64,000 bases of DNA from Gordoniibacillus chartarius (GCF_042432825.1 NZ_JBHLWN010000068.1:1-64000), one strand, 5' to 3'; numbered from the stretch's first letter, positions 33,026 through 43,163 are shown. Program-made: numbers and translations. The notes: generated by a model not told the origin, from the letters alone.

Positions 33026-34375
33026 ATGAAGATGTCAAAGGGATGGTCGATTGCGGCAAGCGTTTTACTCACAGCAACGGTTCTTGCCGGATGCGGGGGC
33101 GGAGGCGGCACGAATACCGGAAGCGGGACGGCGGGGAATGCCCCGGCAGGCAATGCGGGAACGAACCCGGCGTCTCAGAAAGCCGTCAAGCTGAAGTTTT
33201 GGGGCGGCGTTCCGGCGGAAGCGGGACCACAGGCGGTCGTCGATGCATGGAATGCGAAAAATCCCGATATTCAGGTGGAATACGTGCGATTCGTCAACGA
33301 CGACAACGGCAATCTGAAGCTGGATACCGCATTGATGGCGGGACAGGATGCCGACCTTTACGTCAACTACCAGCTGTCGCGGTTAAAGAAGAGAGCGGAC
33401 GCGGGACTCGCTGTCGATCTCGGCACGTTCAAGGATTATAACATCGACGAGAAGATGGGCCCGGATGCGAAGCAGTGGCTTGTGAACGACAAATATTACG
33501 GCATGCCGACCAAGAAAAACATGAGCTTCGTCTGGCTGAACAAAGATATGCTGGACGCGGCGGGGCTGCCCCTTCCTCCGCTGGACTGGTCATGGGAAGA
33601 ACTTCAGGTGTACTCGGCCAAGCTGAAGAAAGACAAAGTGTGGGGAACCGTGATCCACGAAGCGGCGAATACGACACAGTTCGACGGAACGATCGCTTCG
33701 CTCGGCGCCGTGAAGAGCGACGGTACTTCCAATTTCAACAACCCGCTTTGGCAGCAAGGGTTTGAAATTTGGCACACGATGATGCATAAGGACAAAACGA
33801 CGCCGACCTACGGCGAGCAGTTTACGAGCAAGATGTCGGTGGATACGATGTTCCTGAAGGGCGAAGCGGCGATGCTGGGCGCGGGCGAATTCGTGTTCCG
33901 GAACGCCAACAACACGAAGGATTTCCCGCGCAGCTTTAAGATCGCCTTTGCGACTTGGCCGAAAATATCCAAGGATCAGAAGGACTTTAAATATCCGGGC
34001 GGCCTGGGCGACGTCATCTCCATTAACGCCAAATCGGCCAACAAAGAGGCGGCATGGAAATTCCTGAAGTGGTATGCGGACGGAGGCATGCTGCCGATGG
34101 CGAGCGGCGGACGCATTCCATCCTCGAAAGAAGTAAACAGCGACGAAGCAATTAAGCTGATGCTGCAAGGCGTAGAGAACATGTACGACCAGGAATCGCT
34201 CAAGAAAGTCGTCTTCGGCAATTTCCCGACATACCAATTGGACATCGATCAGCAGGTGCTCGACGCCCGTAAGGAAGAGTTCGAGAAATATTTCCTGAAC
34301 AAGCAAGATATCGCAGCAACGCTCAAAAATATGGAAAAGCGCCATAACGATTTTATCAAGCAGAGCAAAAAATAA
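33026..34375 (+). CDS. ABC sugar transporter, solute-binding lipoprotein
   Basis: A 449-aa family 1 solute-binding protein. The signal peptide ends in lipobox LAGC (about 24-27) and is followed by a Gly/Thr/Asn-rich linker. The binding domain starts KLKFWGGVPAEAGPQAVVDA and has the typical FLKGEAAMLGAGEF and AWKFLKWYADGG stretches. It should bind a mono- or oligosaccharide outside the membrane. ATG 33026 follows AAGGAGG. Two permease genes follow; there is no ATPase gene, so a shared MsmX-type ATPase is expected. Confidence 0.9.
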   Translation: MKMSKGWSIAASVLLTATVLAGCGGGGGTNTGSGTAGNAPAGNAGTNPASQKAVKLKFWGGVPAEAGPQAVVDAWNAKNPDIQVEYVRFVNDDNGNLKLDTALMAGQDADLYVNYQLSRLKKRADAGLAVDLGTFKDYNIDEKMGPDAKQWLVNDKYYGMPTKKNMSFVWLNKDMLDAAGLPLPPLDWSWEELQVYSAKLKKDKVWGTVIHEAANTTQFDGTIASLGAVKSDGTSNFNNPLWQQGFEIWHTMMHKDKTTPTYGEQFTSKMSVDTMFLKGEAAMLGAGEFVFRNANNTKDFPRSFKIAFATWPKISKDQKDFKYPGGLGDVISINAKSANKEAAWKFLKWYADGGMLPMASGGRIPSSKEVNSDEAIKLMLQGVENMYDQESLKKVVFGNFPTYQLDIDQQVLDARKEEFEKYFLNKQDIAATLKNMEKRHNDFIKQSKK

Positions 34376-34448
34376 AGAAAGGAACGGGAAGGAAGCGTTC
34401 TTCGGGACCTTCCTTCTCGGTTTCTCAGCGGAGAGGGGCATAACGGCG

Positions 34449-35330
34449 ATGAATCGAAGCTGGCTACAGAGACAGCAGTTGACCGGATACTTATTCATAC
34501 TTCCGAATTTACTCGGCATTCTTCTCTTTTTTGTAATCCCTGCAGTGTTCTCGTTCGGACTCATGTTTACGAATTATCAGTTCGCCAATCCGGATTTCCG
34601 CTTTGTCGGTTTGGACAATATCATCAGACTGTTTCAAGACGAATCGTTTTATGTTTCCATCCAAAATACGCTGGTGTACTTGGCTTCAGTCCCCGTCTCG
34701 ATCGGGCTCGCCTTCTTCGTTGCCGTCGTGTTGAACCGCAGCGTCTATTTGAAAAATTTGCTTCGCACCGTTTATTTCATGCCGTACATTACGAGCGGGG
34801 TTGCCGTCGCCTTCGTCTGGATGCTGCTGTTTCAGCCTTCGCAGGGGCCGATCAACGCCTTCCTGAGAGGGATCGGCATCGCCAATCCTCCCGGCTGGTT
34901 CGCCGAGACGGAAACGGCGCTTTATGCGATTGACATCATCCAAATTTGGCTCTTGCTGGGCTATAACATGATCATCTATTTGGCTGCGATGCAGGAAATT
35001 TCCCCTGAGCTGCTGGAAGCGGCCAAAATCGACGGCGCCAAATCGTGGACCTCGCTGCGGCATATTATCTGGCCGCTCGTCAGCCCGACGACGTTCCTAC
35101 TGCTCATTACCGGCATCATCGCTACGATCAAATCGTTCGGCTTGATTCAGGCTGTTACGCAGGGCGGACCGGGCAACAGTACGATGGTTATTTCTCTGTT
35201 TGTGTACAAGACGGCTTTCCGTTATTACGAGATGAGCTATGCCTCGGCCATTTCGTGGGTGCTGTTCGCCATCATTTTGCTGTTTACGATCACCCAATGG
35301 GTCGGCCAAAAACGGTGGGTCCATTACTAG
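34449..35330 (+). CDS. ABC sugar permease (MalF-like)
   Basis: A 293-aa inner-membrane permease with six helices. The coupling EAA loop is EAAKIDGAKSWTSLRHIIWP (about residues 195-214). It pairs with the MalG-like permease 18 bp downstream to form the channel for the binding protein at 33026-34375. The start ATG follows GGAGAGGGG. Confidence 0.92.
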   Translation: MNRSWLQRQQLTGYLFILPNLLGILLFFVIPAVFSFGLMFTNYQFANPDFRFVGLDNIIRLFQDESFYVSIQNTLVYLASVPVSIGLAFFVAVVLNRSVYLKNLLRTVYFMPYITSGVAVAFVWMLLFQPSQGPINAFLRGIGIANPPGWFAETETALYAIDIIQIWLLLGYNMIIYLAAMQEISPELLEAAKIDGAKSWTSLRHIIWPLVSPTTFLLLITGIIATIKSFGLIQAVTQGGPGNSTMVISLFVYKTAFRYYEMSYASAISWVLFAIILLFTITQWVGQKRWVHY

Positions 35331-35348
35331 GACGGGAGGAGGAGCGAT

Positions 35349-36173
35349 ATGGCAACGCGCAATGCTGTAATTTCCAAAACACTCATGACGGCCGTGATGC
35401 TCGCCTTCGGCATCTTAATGATCCTTCCGTTTATTTGGATGGCGCTCACCTCGGTCAAGACGCCGCTCGATGTGTTCGCCGGCTGGTGGCCTACCCAATT
35501 CGAATGGAAGCATCATATCAACGTATGGACCGGGCCGCAGAGCTTCGGCAGCTATTATCTCAATTCGATCAAAATATCGCTGATTTGCATGGCAGGCGCT
35601 ACGTTTCTTTCGGCGCTGGCGGCATACGGATTTTCACGTATCGAATTTAAAGGCAGAGAGACGCTGTTTCTGTTTTATTTGTCGATGATGATGATTCCGC
35701 CGCAAATTTTGTTCGTTCCGAAATTCATTATGTTTGACTGGCTCGGGATCTACAATACGCATTGGGCGCTCATTCTCCCGGGACTGTTCTCCATCTTCGG
35801 CGTGTTTATGCTTCGGCAGTTTATGCTCGGCATCCCAAAGGAAATATCGGAATCGGCGTTCATCGACGGCGCAGGCCATTTCACGATTTTTACCCGGCTC
35901 GTGCTGCCGCTTGCCAAGCCCGCGCTCGCTACGTTCGCGATCATTGACTTCTCGTGGAGCTGGAACGATTACGAGAACTCCCTGGTGTTTCTGACCAGTC
36001 CGGAGCTGTATACCGTACCGCTTGGGCTGCAAAACTTCATTCTGGAAAATACGATAGATTACAACGGCATGATGGCGGCGGCTACGGCCGGTGTCGTTCC
36101 GATGATCATCGTGTTCCTGCTCGGTCAGCAATACATTATTCAAGGTCTCTCGAATACGGCGGTCAAAGGTTAA
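35349..36173 (+). CDS. ABC sugar permease (MalG-like)
   Basis: A 274-aa permease with six helices. The EAA loop reads SAFIDGAGHFTIFTRLVLPL. It ends IQGLSNTAVKG, the usual MalG-type end. GGGAGGAGG precedes the ATG. Last gene of the kinase-regulator-associated sugar operon. Confidence 0.92.
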   Translation: MATRNAVISKTLMTAVMLAFGILMILPFIWMALTSVKTPLDVFAGWWPTQFEWKHHINVWTGPQSFGSYYLNSIKISLICMAGATFLSALAAYGFSRIEFKGRETLFLFYLSMMMIPPQILFVPKFIMFDWLGIYNTHWALILPGLFSIFGVFMLRQFMLGIPKEISESAFIDGAGHFTIFTRLVLPLAKPALATFAIIDFSWSWNDYENSLVFLTSPELYTVPLGLQNFILENTIDYNGMMAAATAGVVPMIIVFLLGQQYIIQGLSNTAVKG

Positions 36174-36190
36174 TGACGCCTGCAACCAGA

Positions 36191-36254
36191 CTTTCGGACG
36201 GGAGACGATCCTCCGAAAGCGCAAATAGCCGGGCAAGGGTGAGCCCTGCCCGGC
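36191..36254 (+). terminator. terminator region with two hairpins
   Basis: CTTTCGGA/TCCGAAAG (36191-36219) is followed by GCCGGGCAAGGG pairing with CCCTGCCCGGC (36228-36254) and an AT-rich foot. It ends the sugar operon and may also serve the convergent lipoprotein gene. Confidence 0.6.
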
Positions 36255-36322
36255 ATGATTTTCGATTATTTTCCCAATTCCAAGGGATCGCTTGCAAGCA
36301 GTCGCATAGTTCTCAGCTTGCT

Positions 36323-36853
36323 CTACTCCGCCACCTTTACCATAATGTTGGCAACGTACCCCTCAGTGCCAATACTATCGCCGTTGTAAATTTGCACAGT
36401 CGCGTCCATTTTATCGGATTTTCCGGCTAAAATAACGGTGTCGACTCCTGCATCGCCGGTAAGCTCCGTTCGCTCGGCCTCGATCCCTTTAGACTTGAGG
36501 GCTTCTGCATAGTAGGCCGCTACTTCCTTGATCGGTTTCCGGGATGAGACGGATACAACGTAGCTTTTGGCTCCGTTTTCGGTTGAAGCCAGGGAGCTTT
36601 CCACCTTTCCGCCGGGAAGGATGGTAAAAGGAAAACCTTCCGGCACTTTACCCGAATCGGTGGAAATTTCGACTTTCTCGCCGTCCTTGCCGGTGACTGT
36701 TATCGAATTATCCTTCTCGTCAACTTTGACACCGGTCGTTTTCTCGACAGCAGTTTGGACGGCCTTCTCGCTCACCCCGCAACCGGCGGCCAGGGCGGCG
36801 CCCGCCAGAAGCATTCCCCCAATGAATAGACCCCGCAATACGGTTTTGCACAT
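36323..36853 (-). CDS. lipoprotein of unknown function
   Basis: A 176-aa lipoprotein. The signal peptide ends in lipobox AAGC (about 22-25), followed by CGVSEKAVQTAVEKTTGVKV and a small beta-rich domain with ISTDSGKVPEGFPFTILPGG. Similar lipoproteins are common in Paenibacillus but have no known activity. ATG 36853 has AGGAGAGGA upstream; a longer frame to 36967 has no site and would hide the signal peptide. Confidence 0.75.
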   Translation of the reverse strand: MCKTVLRGLFIGGMLLAGAALAAGCGVSEKAVQTAVEKTTGVKVDEKDNSITVTGKDGEKVEISTDSGKVPEGFPFTILPGGKVESSLASTENGAKSYVVSVSSRKPIKEVAAYYAEALKSKGIEAERTELTGDAGVDTVILAGKSDKMDATVQIYNGDSIGTEGYVANIMVKVAE

Positions 36854-37025
36854 GATACTGATCCTCTCCTTCTTTTTATCTGCTACCAATTGTAGCATTT
36901 TGCATTCGGAAAAGATGTAATGCGCATTACAAGTTGAAAATTTTATCGTAACGTAATGCCTATACATCGTAAAAGCTGCAATCTGTGACTATTGCTAGCT
37001 CTAGACTGCCGCTTTTCGGATGCGT

Positions 37026-38792
37026 TCAAACGTTGATTTTCCCGACCGCCGCTTTCATTTCGCTCGACATGCCATTTAATTGCCGGGCGAAATCCGCTAT
37101 GTGACGGGCCGCCTGCAGTTGTTGAGAGGTTAGTCGGTGGATCTCGCGAATTTCTGCGGACGCTCCATTGGAAATATCGGAGATCTCCGCAACGGAAGCG
37201 GCGACTTCCTGCGAGCCCGCTGATATTTGCTCGGCCGAAGCGGATATGTCTTCGATCTGCGTAGTCACGAACCGGAACGAGGTGACGACATGGCTGAACG
37301 CTTCGTCCGCCTCTGCCGAGAGCTGGATTCCCTCTTGGATCTCGGCAGAACCGGCAGCCATCGTTCTGCCGATCTGTTCGGATACTTGCTGAATATTGGT
37401 CAGTAGGGAAGCGATTTGGGAGGAGGAAGAAGCCGAAATTTCCGCTAGCTTGCGCACCTCGCCGGCAACGACGGCAAACCCGCTTCCGTGCTCCCCGGCG
37501 CGGGCCGCCTCGATGGAAGCATTAAGGGCGAGCAGTTTCGTCTGATCCGCAATATCTACGATCACTCGCAGAACTTCCCCGATTTGATGGGAATGCCCTC
37601 TCAAATCTTCAACAAGCTGCTGCGTTCGGCTTGCCGCTTGGGCAATGGCGCCGACCTGATCCTTCATTCGGTGAACGGTGCCTTTGCCGGACTCCGCCGA
37701 GTCGAGCGCCTTATGGGAGGCATCCGATACGTTCAATGCGGCCTCCGAAACGCGGCCGATGGATCCGGTAATCTCATCCATGGAACGTGCGCATTCTTCC
37801 GCGCTATATCGCTGGGCTTGAGCGCCTTCGTCCACCTTCCGCACCGCAGCGCTTACAATTTGGTTGAAGTGAACCAACTCCTGCGATTCTTGGGTAAATA
37901 ACTCCATGGAAGCCGCAAGTTGATCGGCTGTACCCTGTACATTCGTTGTAATTGCCGCAAAAAGTGCGTTCAATTGGTCCGACATTTGCTTAGTGCTTCG
38001 ATAAGCGGCCCCGATCTCATCCACGGAGCTTACGGCTTGTGTTGCCAATGTCGCGGTTGCGAGGGCAAGATCTCCTTTGGCTATGCTCTCCGTTGCACTC
38101 ACGAGATAGCGGAGCGGGCGCAGCGCGCGGGCAATGAACCAGCCGATCAACAGCAGCGCCGCAACCGTCAAGACCGCCGAGATGATGAAAAACAAGGCGT
38201 TATCACGGAGGATATCCATCGAGAGCCGGTCGACTTCTTCTGCCGCGGTATCGATACCGAGCACACCGATCATGTTGCCTTGATCATCTCGTACTGGAGA
38301 GTAGGCGGAGATATAGGTACCGTATTGAGGATTCTCAATGAGTGAGGAGCGGGCCGCTTCTCCCTTCAACAAAGAATCGATGGCATTCTGCGGTATATCC
38401 GTTATTTCATTAATTGGAGACGCCGATTCGTCATCCTTCGGCTGACCGTCGATCATGATGAGGGGCTCCCGATTTTCGTTGATTTTGACTAAATACACAT
38501 ACAGCGCTCCGATTTGCCTGCGGTACTGGTCAAGCTCCTCCCGAATCGCCCAGTAGCGCTCATTCTCCTGGGGATCCTTCAAAAATTCCTCATAAGGCTT
38601 CACATCCATTTGGCTCGCATAGCTATGAGCCAAATTCATTCCATAGCTGGCAATGGCACTTTCGCTGGCGGACTTCGCATTACGCATCTGCATAGCCGCA
38701 CTGACGCCGAACAGCAGAACGATGATAAGCGCGACTGCCAATACCAGCCTTGCTGCTAGGCGCATATTAAAATATCTGATCAGCTTGTTCAC
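37026..38792 (-). CDS. methyl-accepting chemotaxis protein
   Basis: A 588-aa chemoreceptor. Helix 1 (about 10-33), an extracellular sensor region (about 35-200) with NPQYGTYISAYSPVRDDQGN, helix 2 (about 205-228), a HAMP region and a long signalling coiled coil (about 290-588) with the conserved tip DQTKLLALNASIEAARAGEH. GTG 38792 has GGGGG 8 bp upstream; a TTG at 38807 is in frame but overlaps that site. The CheY-like gene 250 bp away is divergent and may work in the same pathway. Confidence 0.88.
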   Translation of the reverse strand: MNKLIRYFNMRLAARLVLAVALIIVLLFGVSAAMQMRNAKSASESAIASYGMNLAHSYASQMDVKPYEEFLKDPQENERYWAIREELDQYRRQIGALYVYLVKINENREPLIMIDGQPKDDESASPINEITDIPQNAIDSLLKGEAARSSLIENPQYGTYISAYSPVRDDQGNMIGVLGIDTAAEEVDRLSMDILRDNALFFIISAVLTVAALLLIGWFIARALRPLRYLVSATESIAKGDLALATATLATQAVSSVDEIGAAYRSTKQMSDQLNALFAAITTNVQGTADQLAASMELFTQESQELVHFNQIVSAAVRKVDEGAQAQRYSAEECARSMDEITGSIGRVSEAALNVSDASHKALDSAESGKGTVHRMKDQVGAIAQAASRTQQLVEDLRGHSHQIGEVLRVIVDIADQTKLLALNASIEAARAGEHGSGFAVVAGEVRKLAEISASSSSQIASLLTNIQQVSEQIGRTMAAGSAEIQEGIQLSAEADEAFSHVVTSFRFVTTQIEDISASAEQISAGSQEVAASVAEISDISNGASAEIREIHRLTSQQLQAARHIADFARQLNGMSSEMKAAVGKINV

Positions 38793-39042
38793 GTTCAGTT
38801 CCCCCAAATCTAGTAAGCAGATAAAATAACGTCATGACATATTTCGACATAATCAGACCGAATCCTTCACATAAGGTGTTTTTGAAGCCGGGATATTTCA
38901 GGGGGCACGGGTTGTTATTGAGAGGTTTTCTATAACCGATGTCGAATCTCAAGCATTGCACGAAACCGTTTCCGACGTGCCGAATTGTTGCAGGTCCGAA
39001 CGATGCTAAAGATCACGACTTACGAAGAAATGGGGAAGGCAT

Positions 39043-39405
39043 ATGGCCAAAATACTTGTCGTAGATGATGCCGCTTTCATGAGGTCGATGCTCCGTTTGA
39101 TTTTAACCGAGGCCGGTCATGAAGTGGAGGAGGCCGCCAACGGCCAGGAGGCTTGCACGAAATATTTGTCGACGAAGCCCGATCTGGTTACCTTGGATAT
39201 CACCATGCCTGTCATGGACGGGATCGAGACCGTCAAACGGCTCAAAGAAATCGATTCCAGCGCCAGAATCATCATGTGCTCCGCGATGGGACAGCAGGGC
39301 ATGGTCGCCCAAGCGGTCAAGAACGGAGCGATCGATTTTATCGTCAAGCCTTTCCAGCGGGACCGGGTCCTAAACGCCGTTATGAACGCATTGAACAGAC
39401 AGTAA
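39043..39405 (+). CDS. CheY-like response regulator
   Basis: A 120-aa single-domain receiver: VVDDAAFMRSMLRLIL with the acidic pair, phospho-acceptor Asp54 (LVTLDITMPVMDG), Thr/Ser switch (CSAMGQQGMV) and Lys104 (IVKPF). This is the CheY type that binds the flagellar motor switch, though many stand-alone receivers have other partners. The ATG has GGGGAAGG upstream. Divergent from the chemoreceptor. Confidence 0.9.
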   Translation: MAKILVVDDAAFMRSMLRLILTEAGHEVEEAANGQEACTKYLSTKPDLVTLDITMPVMDGIETVKRLKEIDSSARIIMCSAMGQQGMVAQAVKNGAIDFIVKPFQRDRVLNAVMNALNRQ

Positions 39406-39642
39406 ACGGAGGGGGCCGGATGTCCGATCCTATGACTGAATGTATGTTTCACGAACGGTGCGGCGAATTTGAATGAAGGGTGTGAATCTGAGGTCCAAGC
39501 CGTAGCGAAAATAACCTTGCAAGCTGCGCTGCGAACTGCCGTATAGCGGTTCCGGCGCTATTTTTGTTGGCTTTGTTAACGTTGTTGTTAATTGGTTATT
39601 TAAGTAGCGGAGAAGCGAGACAAACCCGTCCTATTAACGCCG
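39406..39642 (+). other. intergenic stretch with terminator
   Basis: No gene supported. A hairpin ATAGCG/CGCTAT with a T run at 39543-39566 ends transcription from the CheY-like gene. A short 18-codon frame at 39420-39476 has no supporting evidence. Confidence 0.55.
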
Positions 39643-39693
39643 TGAAATAATATTTCAAAAACTATTGACAATAATGAAATTTATCGTTATGAT
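39643..39693 (+). promoter_or_regulatory. murQ promoter with MurR-type operator
   Basis: TGAAATAATATTTCA (39643-39657) is a perfect 15-bp palindrome. Next to it is a strong sigma-A promoter: TTGACA (39665-39670), 17 bp, TATGAT (39688-39693), and the spacer holds a second half site TGAAATTT. Related half sites occur in the divergent promoter region at 48110-48153 beside the RpiR/MurR-type gene, so this is its likely operator. Confidence 0.75.
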
Positions 39694-39733
39694 TGAATCA
39701 GCAACAAGAAGTAACCGGGATAGGAGGATGGCC

Positions 39734-40648
39734 ATGGATGAATATTTGTCGGGGTTGACTACAGAGAAAATAAACGAGAGAACGCTGGATATGGACGAGT
39801 GCAGTACGGAGCAGATGGTGCGCATGATGAATGAGCAGGACGCTTTAGTACCGCTCGCCGTGGCCGCTGAAATTCCGCAAATTGTGAAAGCGGTTGATGT
39901 GCTCTATCACGCCCTGAAGAACGGCGGCAAAATGTTTTATGTCGGCGCCGGATCTTCCGGCCGGATCGGTGTGCTCGACGCATCGGAATGTCCGCCGACC
40001 TTCGGGACCGACCCGACGCTGGTTCAGGGACATATTGCCGGCGGCGATGTAGCGCTGAGACTGGCTGTCGAAGGGTGTGAGGATGACGCGGAGGAGGGGA
40101 TGTCGCTGATCGACCGATGCGGCGTGACGGAGAAAGATGTCGTCATCGGGATTACCGCGAGCGGAAGCGCGCAGTTCGTCATCGCGGCACTGCGGAGGGC
40201 GAGAGAGCTTGGAGCCGTGACGATCGGCGTCGTGAACAACGCGAATTCCAAGCTGGCGCCGGAATGCGATATCTGCATAGCGCCCGTCGTCGGACCGGAA
40301 GTGATTATGGGCTCCACCCGCTTGAAGGCGGGAACGGCACAGAAGCTGGTGCTTAACATGCTGAGCACGTGCACGATGGTGAAGCTGGGCAAGACGTACA
40401 ACAATTTAATGGTCGATTTGAAGGCCAGCAATATCAAACTGCGGGACCGTTCGGTACGAATTATTAAATCCGCTACAGGAGTCGATGAAGCGACAGCTCT
40501 CAAGTTTTTAGAGAGCGCTTCCATGAGCTGCAAGCTGGCGATTTTGATGATCAAGACCGGTTTGGACGCCGCCGCAGCGGAAAGGGCGCTTGCCGAGTGC
40601 GACGGCAGGCTGAAGACGGCAATACGCAGCTTTAGTCAGGTTGTTTGA
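39734..40648 (+). CDS. murQ: N-acetylmuramic acid 6-phosphate etherase MurQ
   Basis: A 304-aa SIS-domain lyase that splits MurNAc-6-phosphate into GlcNAc-6-phosphate and D-lactate. Family marks: LTTEKINERTLDMDECST at the start, YVGAGSSGRIGVLDASECPP (about 73-92), ITASGSAQFV and the LNMLSTCTMVKLGKTYNNLM stretch. Length matches the family. ATG 39734 has TAGGAGG 6 bp upstream; ATG 39728 overlaps that site. First gene of the MurNAc operon behind a palindromic operator. Confidence 0.95.
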   Translation: MDEYLSGLTTEKINERTLDMDECSTEQMVRMMNEQDALVPLAVAAEIPQIVKAVDVLYHALKNGGKMFYVGAGSSGRIGVLDASECPPTFGTDPTLVQGHIAGGDVALRLAVEGCEDDAEEGMSLIDRCGVTEKDVVIGITASGSAQFVIAALRRARELGAVTIGVVNNANSKLAPECDICIAPVVGPEVIMGSTRLKAGTAQKLVLNMLSTCTMVKLGKTYNNLMVDLKASNIKLRDRSVRIIKSATGVDEATALKFLESASMSCKLAILMIKTGLDAAAAERALAECDGRLKTAIRSFSQVV

Positions 40649-40695
40649 GCCATACAAGGCAATACATCTCAACGATAATGGGAGGTCGTTCTTGC

Positions 40696-42150
40696 ATGAA
40701 AAGAAAGATAAACGTAATCACATCCGTATTGGCCGTTACGATGGCGATGTCCATGCTGACCGCTTGCAGCGGCAACTCCGGCTCCGCCGGCGGCAAAGAC
40801 GCTGCATCGGCTCCGAATGGCGGCTCCGCAAGCCCGGCCGCGTCCGAAGCGAAAGATACGATTACGGCGCTGCTCCCGCCGGTTTCTCCGAACTTCCAGA
40901 AGACCTTCGATCAAATCCAGAAGGATTTCACGGCGAAGTACCCGAATCTTACTTTGAGAATCGAGCCGGCCTCCTGGGAGGACATGACGCAGAAGCTCGA
41001 CACGCAGGTGAATGCCGGCAGCCCGCCGGACATTGCGTTCGTCTCCTCCGACGCGATCTCCAAATACGTGCAGCAAGGCATGCTGATGGACATTACGGAT
41101 GCGGTGACGCCGGAGATGGTGTCCGACTTCGATAAAGCGCCGCTCGATTATATGAAGAACGCGAAGGGCTTGTTCGGCTTCCCGGCCTATATGGAAGTGC
41201 ACGCATTGGGCGGCAACAAGGCGTTCATGGAGAAGGCGGGCATCGACTGGAAGAAGGTGCAGCAAAACGGCTGGACGTATGACGAGTTCCGCGAAGCGGT
41301 GAAGAAGGGCGTCGTGCAGGAGAACGGCCAAACCCGCTACGGCTTCGTCTTCGCAACGAAGGGTGTGGCGGCGAAGGACTACTTGGCGATTATGGCGAAG
41401 AATGCCGGCATGCCGCATGCGTTCGATAAAGACTTGAAATACGCGTACACGAGCAAGAATTACCTCGGTCTGCTGAAGGATCTGCGCCAGCTGATCGACG
41501 ACGGCTCGATGCCGAAGGAACTCAGCTCCGTTGACGCGGGCAAGCGCTGGAACATGTTCCTGACCGGCCAAACGATGATCACCGGCAAAGGCCTTGCCGT
41601 ATTCGAGAACTCCGCGAAGACGAATAACAAGAAGCTCCAGGCGAATGACGGCAGCGCCGTGAAAGGCTCCATTCCGGTCGATTACATCGTCCTGCCGGCT
41701 CCGACGTTCCAAGGGGCGAAGCCGTCGTCCTACGCGGTCGTCGACGGATACCTGACGTTCCGCGGCAAGAAAGAGCCGACGCCGGAGCATAAAGCAAACG
41801 TTGTTAAGGCGGCTTACTTCCTCGCCAGCGGTCAAGTCGCCGCAACGACGAACAACGATCTGTTCGCGGCTCACATTACGCAAAGCGGCCGCAAGGCAGC
41901 CGAGAGCATGAAGATCGACAGAATGCCGGAAAACATCGCGGCCGTAGACAGCATGCTAAAGAACGCGACGCCGGCCCGCCCTGACATCCCGACAGACTTG
42001 GGCGCGAAAGCGATCAAGCTGGAAACCGAAGTCATCGTACCGAAATTCCAGGCGCTGATCGCCGGCGAAATTACGCCGCAAGCGATGTACGACGCCGTGA
42101 AGGCCGCTGCGATTCAAGCGTTCGGCGAGAACGGAATTGTGAAAGACTAA
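40696..42150 (+). CDS. ABC sugar transporter, solute-binding lipoprotein (probable MurNAc/muropeptide import)
   Basis: A 484-aa family 1 solute-binding lipoprotein. Lipobox LTAC is at about 21-24, then a Ser/Ala/Gly linker, then the binding domain (FQKTFDQIQKDFTAKYPNLT, NAGSPPDIAFVSSDAISKYV). ATG 40696 has GGAGGT upstream, 47 bp after murQ. Its place between murQ and two permease genes implies import of MurNAc or a muropeptide sugar; the ligand itself cannot be read from sequence. Confidence 0.88.
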   Translation: MKRKINVITSVLAVTMAMSMLTACSGNSGSAGGKDAASAPNGGSASPAASEAKDTITALLPPVSPNFQKTFDQIQKDFTAKYPNLTLRIEPASWEDMTQKLDTQVNAGSPPDIAFVSSDAISKYVQQGMLMDITDAVTPEMVSDFDKAPLDYMKNAKGLFGFPAYMEVHALGGNKAFMEKAGIDWKKVQQNGWTYDEFREAVKKGVVQENGQTRYGFVFATKGVAAKDYLAIMAKNAGMPHAFDKDLKYAYTSKNYLGLLKDLRQLIDDGSMPKELSSVDAGKRWNMFLTGQTMITGKGLAVFENSAKTNNKKLQANDGSAVKGSIPVDYIVLPAPTFQGAKPSSYAVVDGYLTFRGKKEPTPEHKANVVKAAYFLASGQVAATTNNDLFAAHITQSGRKAAESMKIDRMPENIAAVDSMLKNATPARPDIPTDLGAKAIKLETEVIVPKFQALIAGEITPQAMYDAVKAAAIQAFGENGIVKD

Positions 42151-42246
42151 GCTGAACGAACCGTCTTCGGATAGTCGTGGCCTGCGAGCGGTGCGCGGCT
42201 ATCCGAAGCTATTTGAAACCGATGTTTGCGAAACGGGGTTGACACG

Positions 42247-43146
42247 ATGAATATCGCAAAGCCGATGAAACGAAGGAAAATCCGGGGGGAGAGCACGTGG
42301 GGATACGCGTTTATCGCCGTGGCTCTGGTCGCGTTCGCGATGTTTACCGCCTACCCGGTCGTCAGCGCCTTTATCATCAGTCTACAAGAATACAAACCGC
42401 TCGGCTCGACGTATATCGGCGCGGATAATTACGTCAACACGCTGAAGGACGCGTTGTTCTGGAAGGCGCTGCGCAATACCGTGGTGTACACGGTATTGAC
42501 CGTACCCGTGAACCTGCTGCTGTCGCTCGTTATCGCGATTCTGATTTTGCCGCTGCAGAAGAAGACGCAGTCGTTTTTCAAAGCCGTCTATTACTTGCCG
42601 GTCGTCGCCTCCGGAGTCGCTTTGTCGGTTGTTTGGCTGTGGATTTTCGATCCAATGGAGGGCGGCATTCTGAACCGGATCGTGAACCTTTTCGGTGTTT
42701 CCAACCAAAACTGGCTCGGCGCCAGCGCAACCGCGATGTTCTCGCTTGTGCTTATGTCCTGGCTTTCCAGTCACGGCACCGCGATCATCATTTATTTGGC
42801 GGGACTGCTCGGTATCGACTCGACCTACTATGAAGCCGCCGAAATCGACGGGGCGAGCTTCCTGCAGAAGCTGTGGCATATCGTCGTTCCTTGCTTAAAG
42901 CCGGCTACGCTGTTCCTGCTGGTGACTGGCGTCATCGGCTCGTTTCAGGTGTTCCAGAACGCCTATCTGATGACGGGCGGCGGCCCGGACAACGCGACGA
43001 CGATGGTCGGACTGCTTATTTTCAACAACGCGTTCACGTATTTCGAATTCGGTAAAGCTGCGGCGCAGTCGCTGTTATTGGCGCTGATCGTCGCCGTCAT
43101 TTCGCTGATCCAGTTCAAATATGCGGGTAAGGACGTCGAGTACTGA
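42247..43146 (+). CDS. ABC sugar permease (MalF-like)
   Basis: A 299-aa six-helix permease with EAA loop EAAEIDGASFLQKLWHIVVP. It partners the 43164 permease and the binding protein upstream. ATG 42247 is preferred; an in-frame TTG at 42226 would add seven residues. No ATPase gene is in the operon. Confidence 0.9.
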   Translation: MNIAKPMKRRKIRGESTWGYAFIAVALVAFAMFTAYPVVSAFIISLQEYKPLGSTYIGADNYVNTLKDALFWKALRNTVVYTVLTVPVNLLLSLVIAILILPLQKKTQSFFKAVYYLPVVASGVALSVVWLWIFDPMEGGILNRIVNLFGVSNQNWLGASATAMFSLVLMSWLSSHGTAIIIYLAGLLGIDSTYYEAAEIDGASFLQKLWHIVVPCLKPATLFLLVTGVIGSFQVFQNAYLMTGGGPDNATTMVGLLIFNNAFTYFEFGKAAAQSLLLALIVAVISLIQFKYAGKDVEY

Positions 43147-43163
43147 GGGAAGGGGGATAACAA

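Noticed and set aside
39420..39476. An 18-codon frame (SDPMTECMFHERCGEFE) after the CheY-like gene
   Set aside because: Too short to support; no neighbour logic or known peptide.
40669..41883. A 404-codon minus-strand frame opposite the MurNAc-operon binding protein, and a 407-codon one at 43170-44393
   Set aside because: Both are antisense to clear transporter genes, Arg/His-rich, and without family features.
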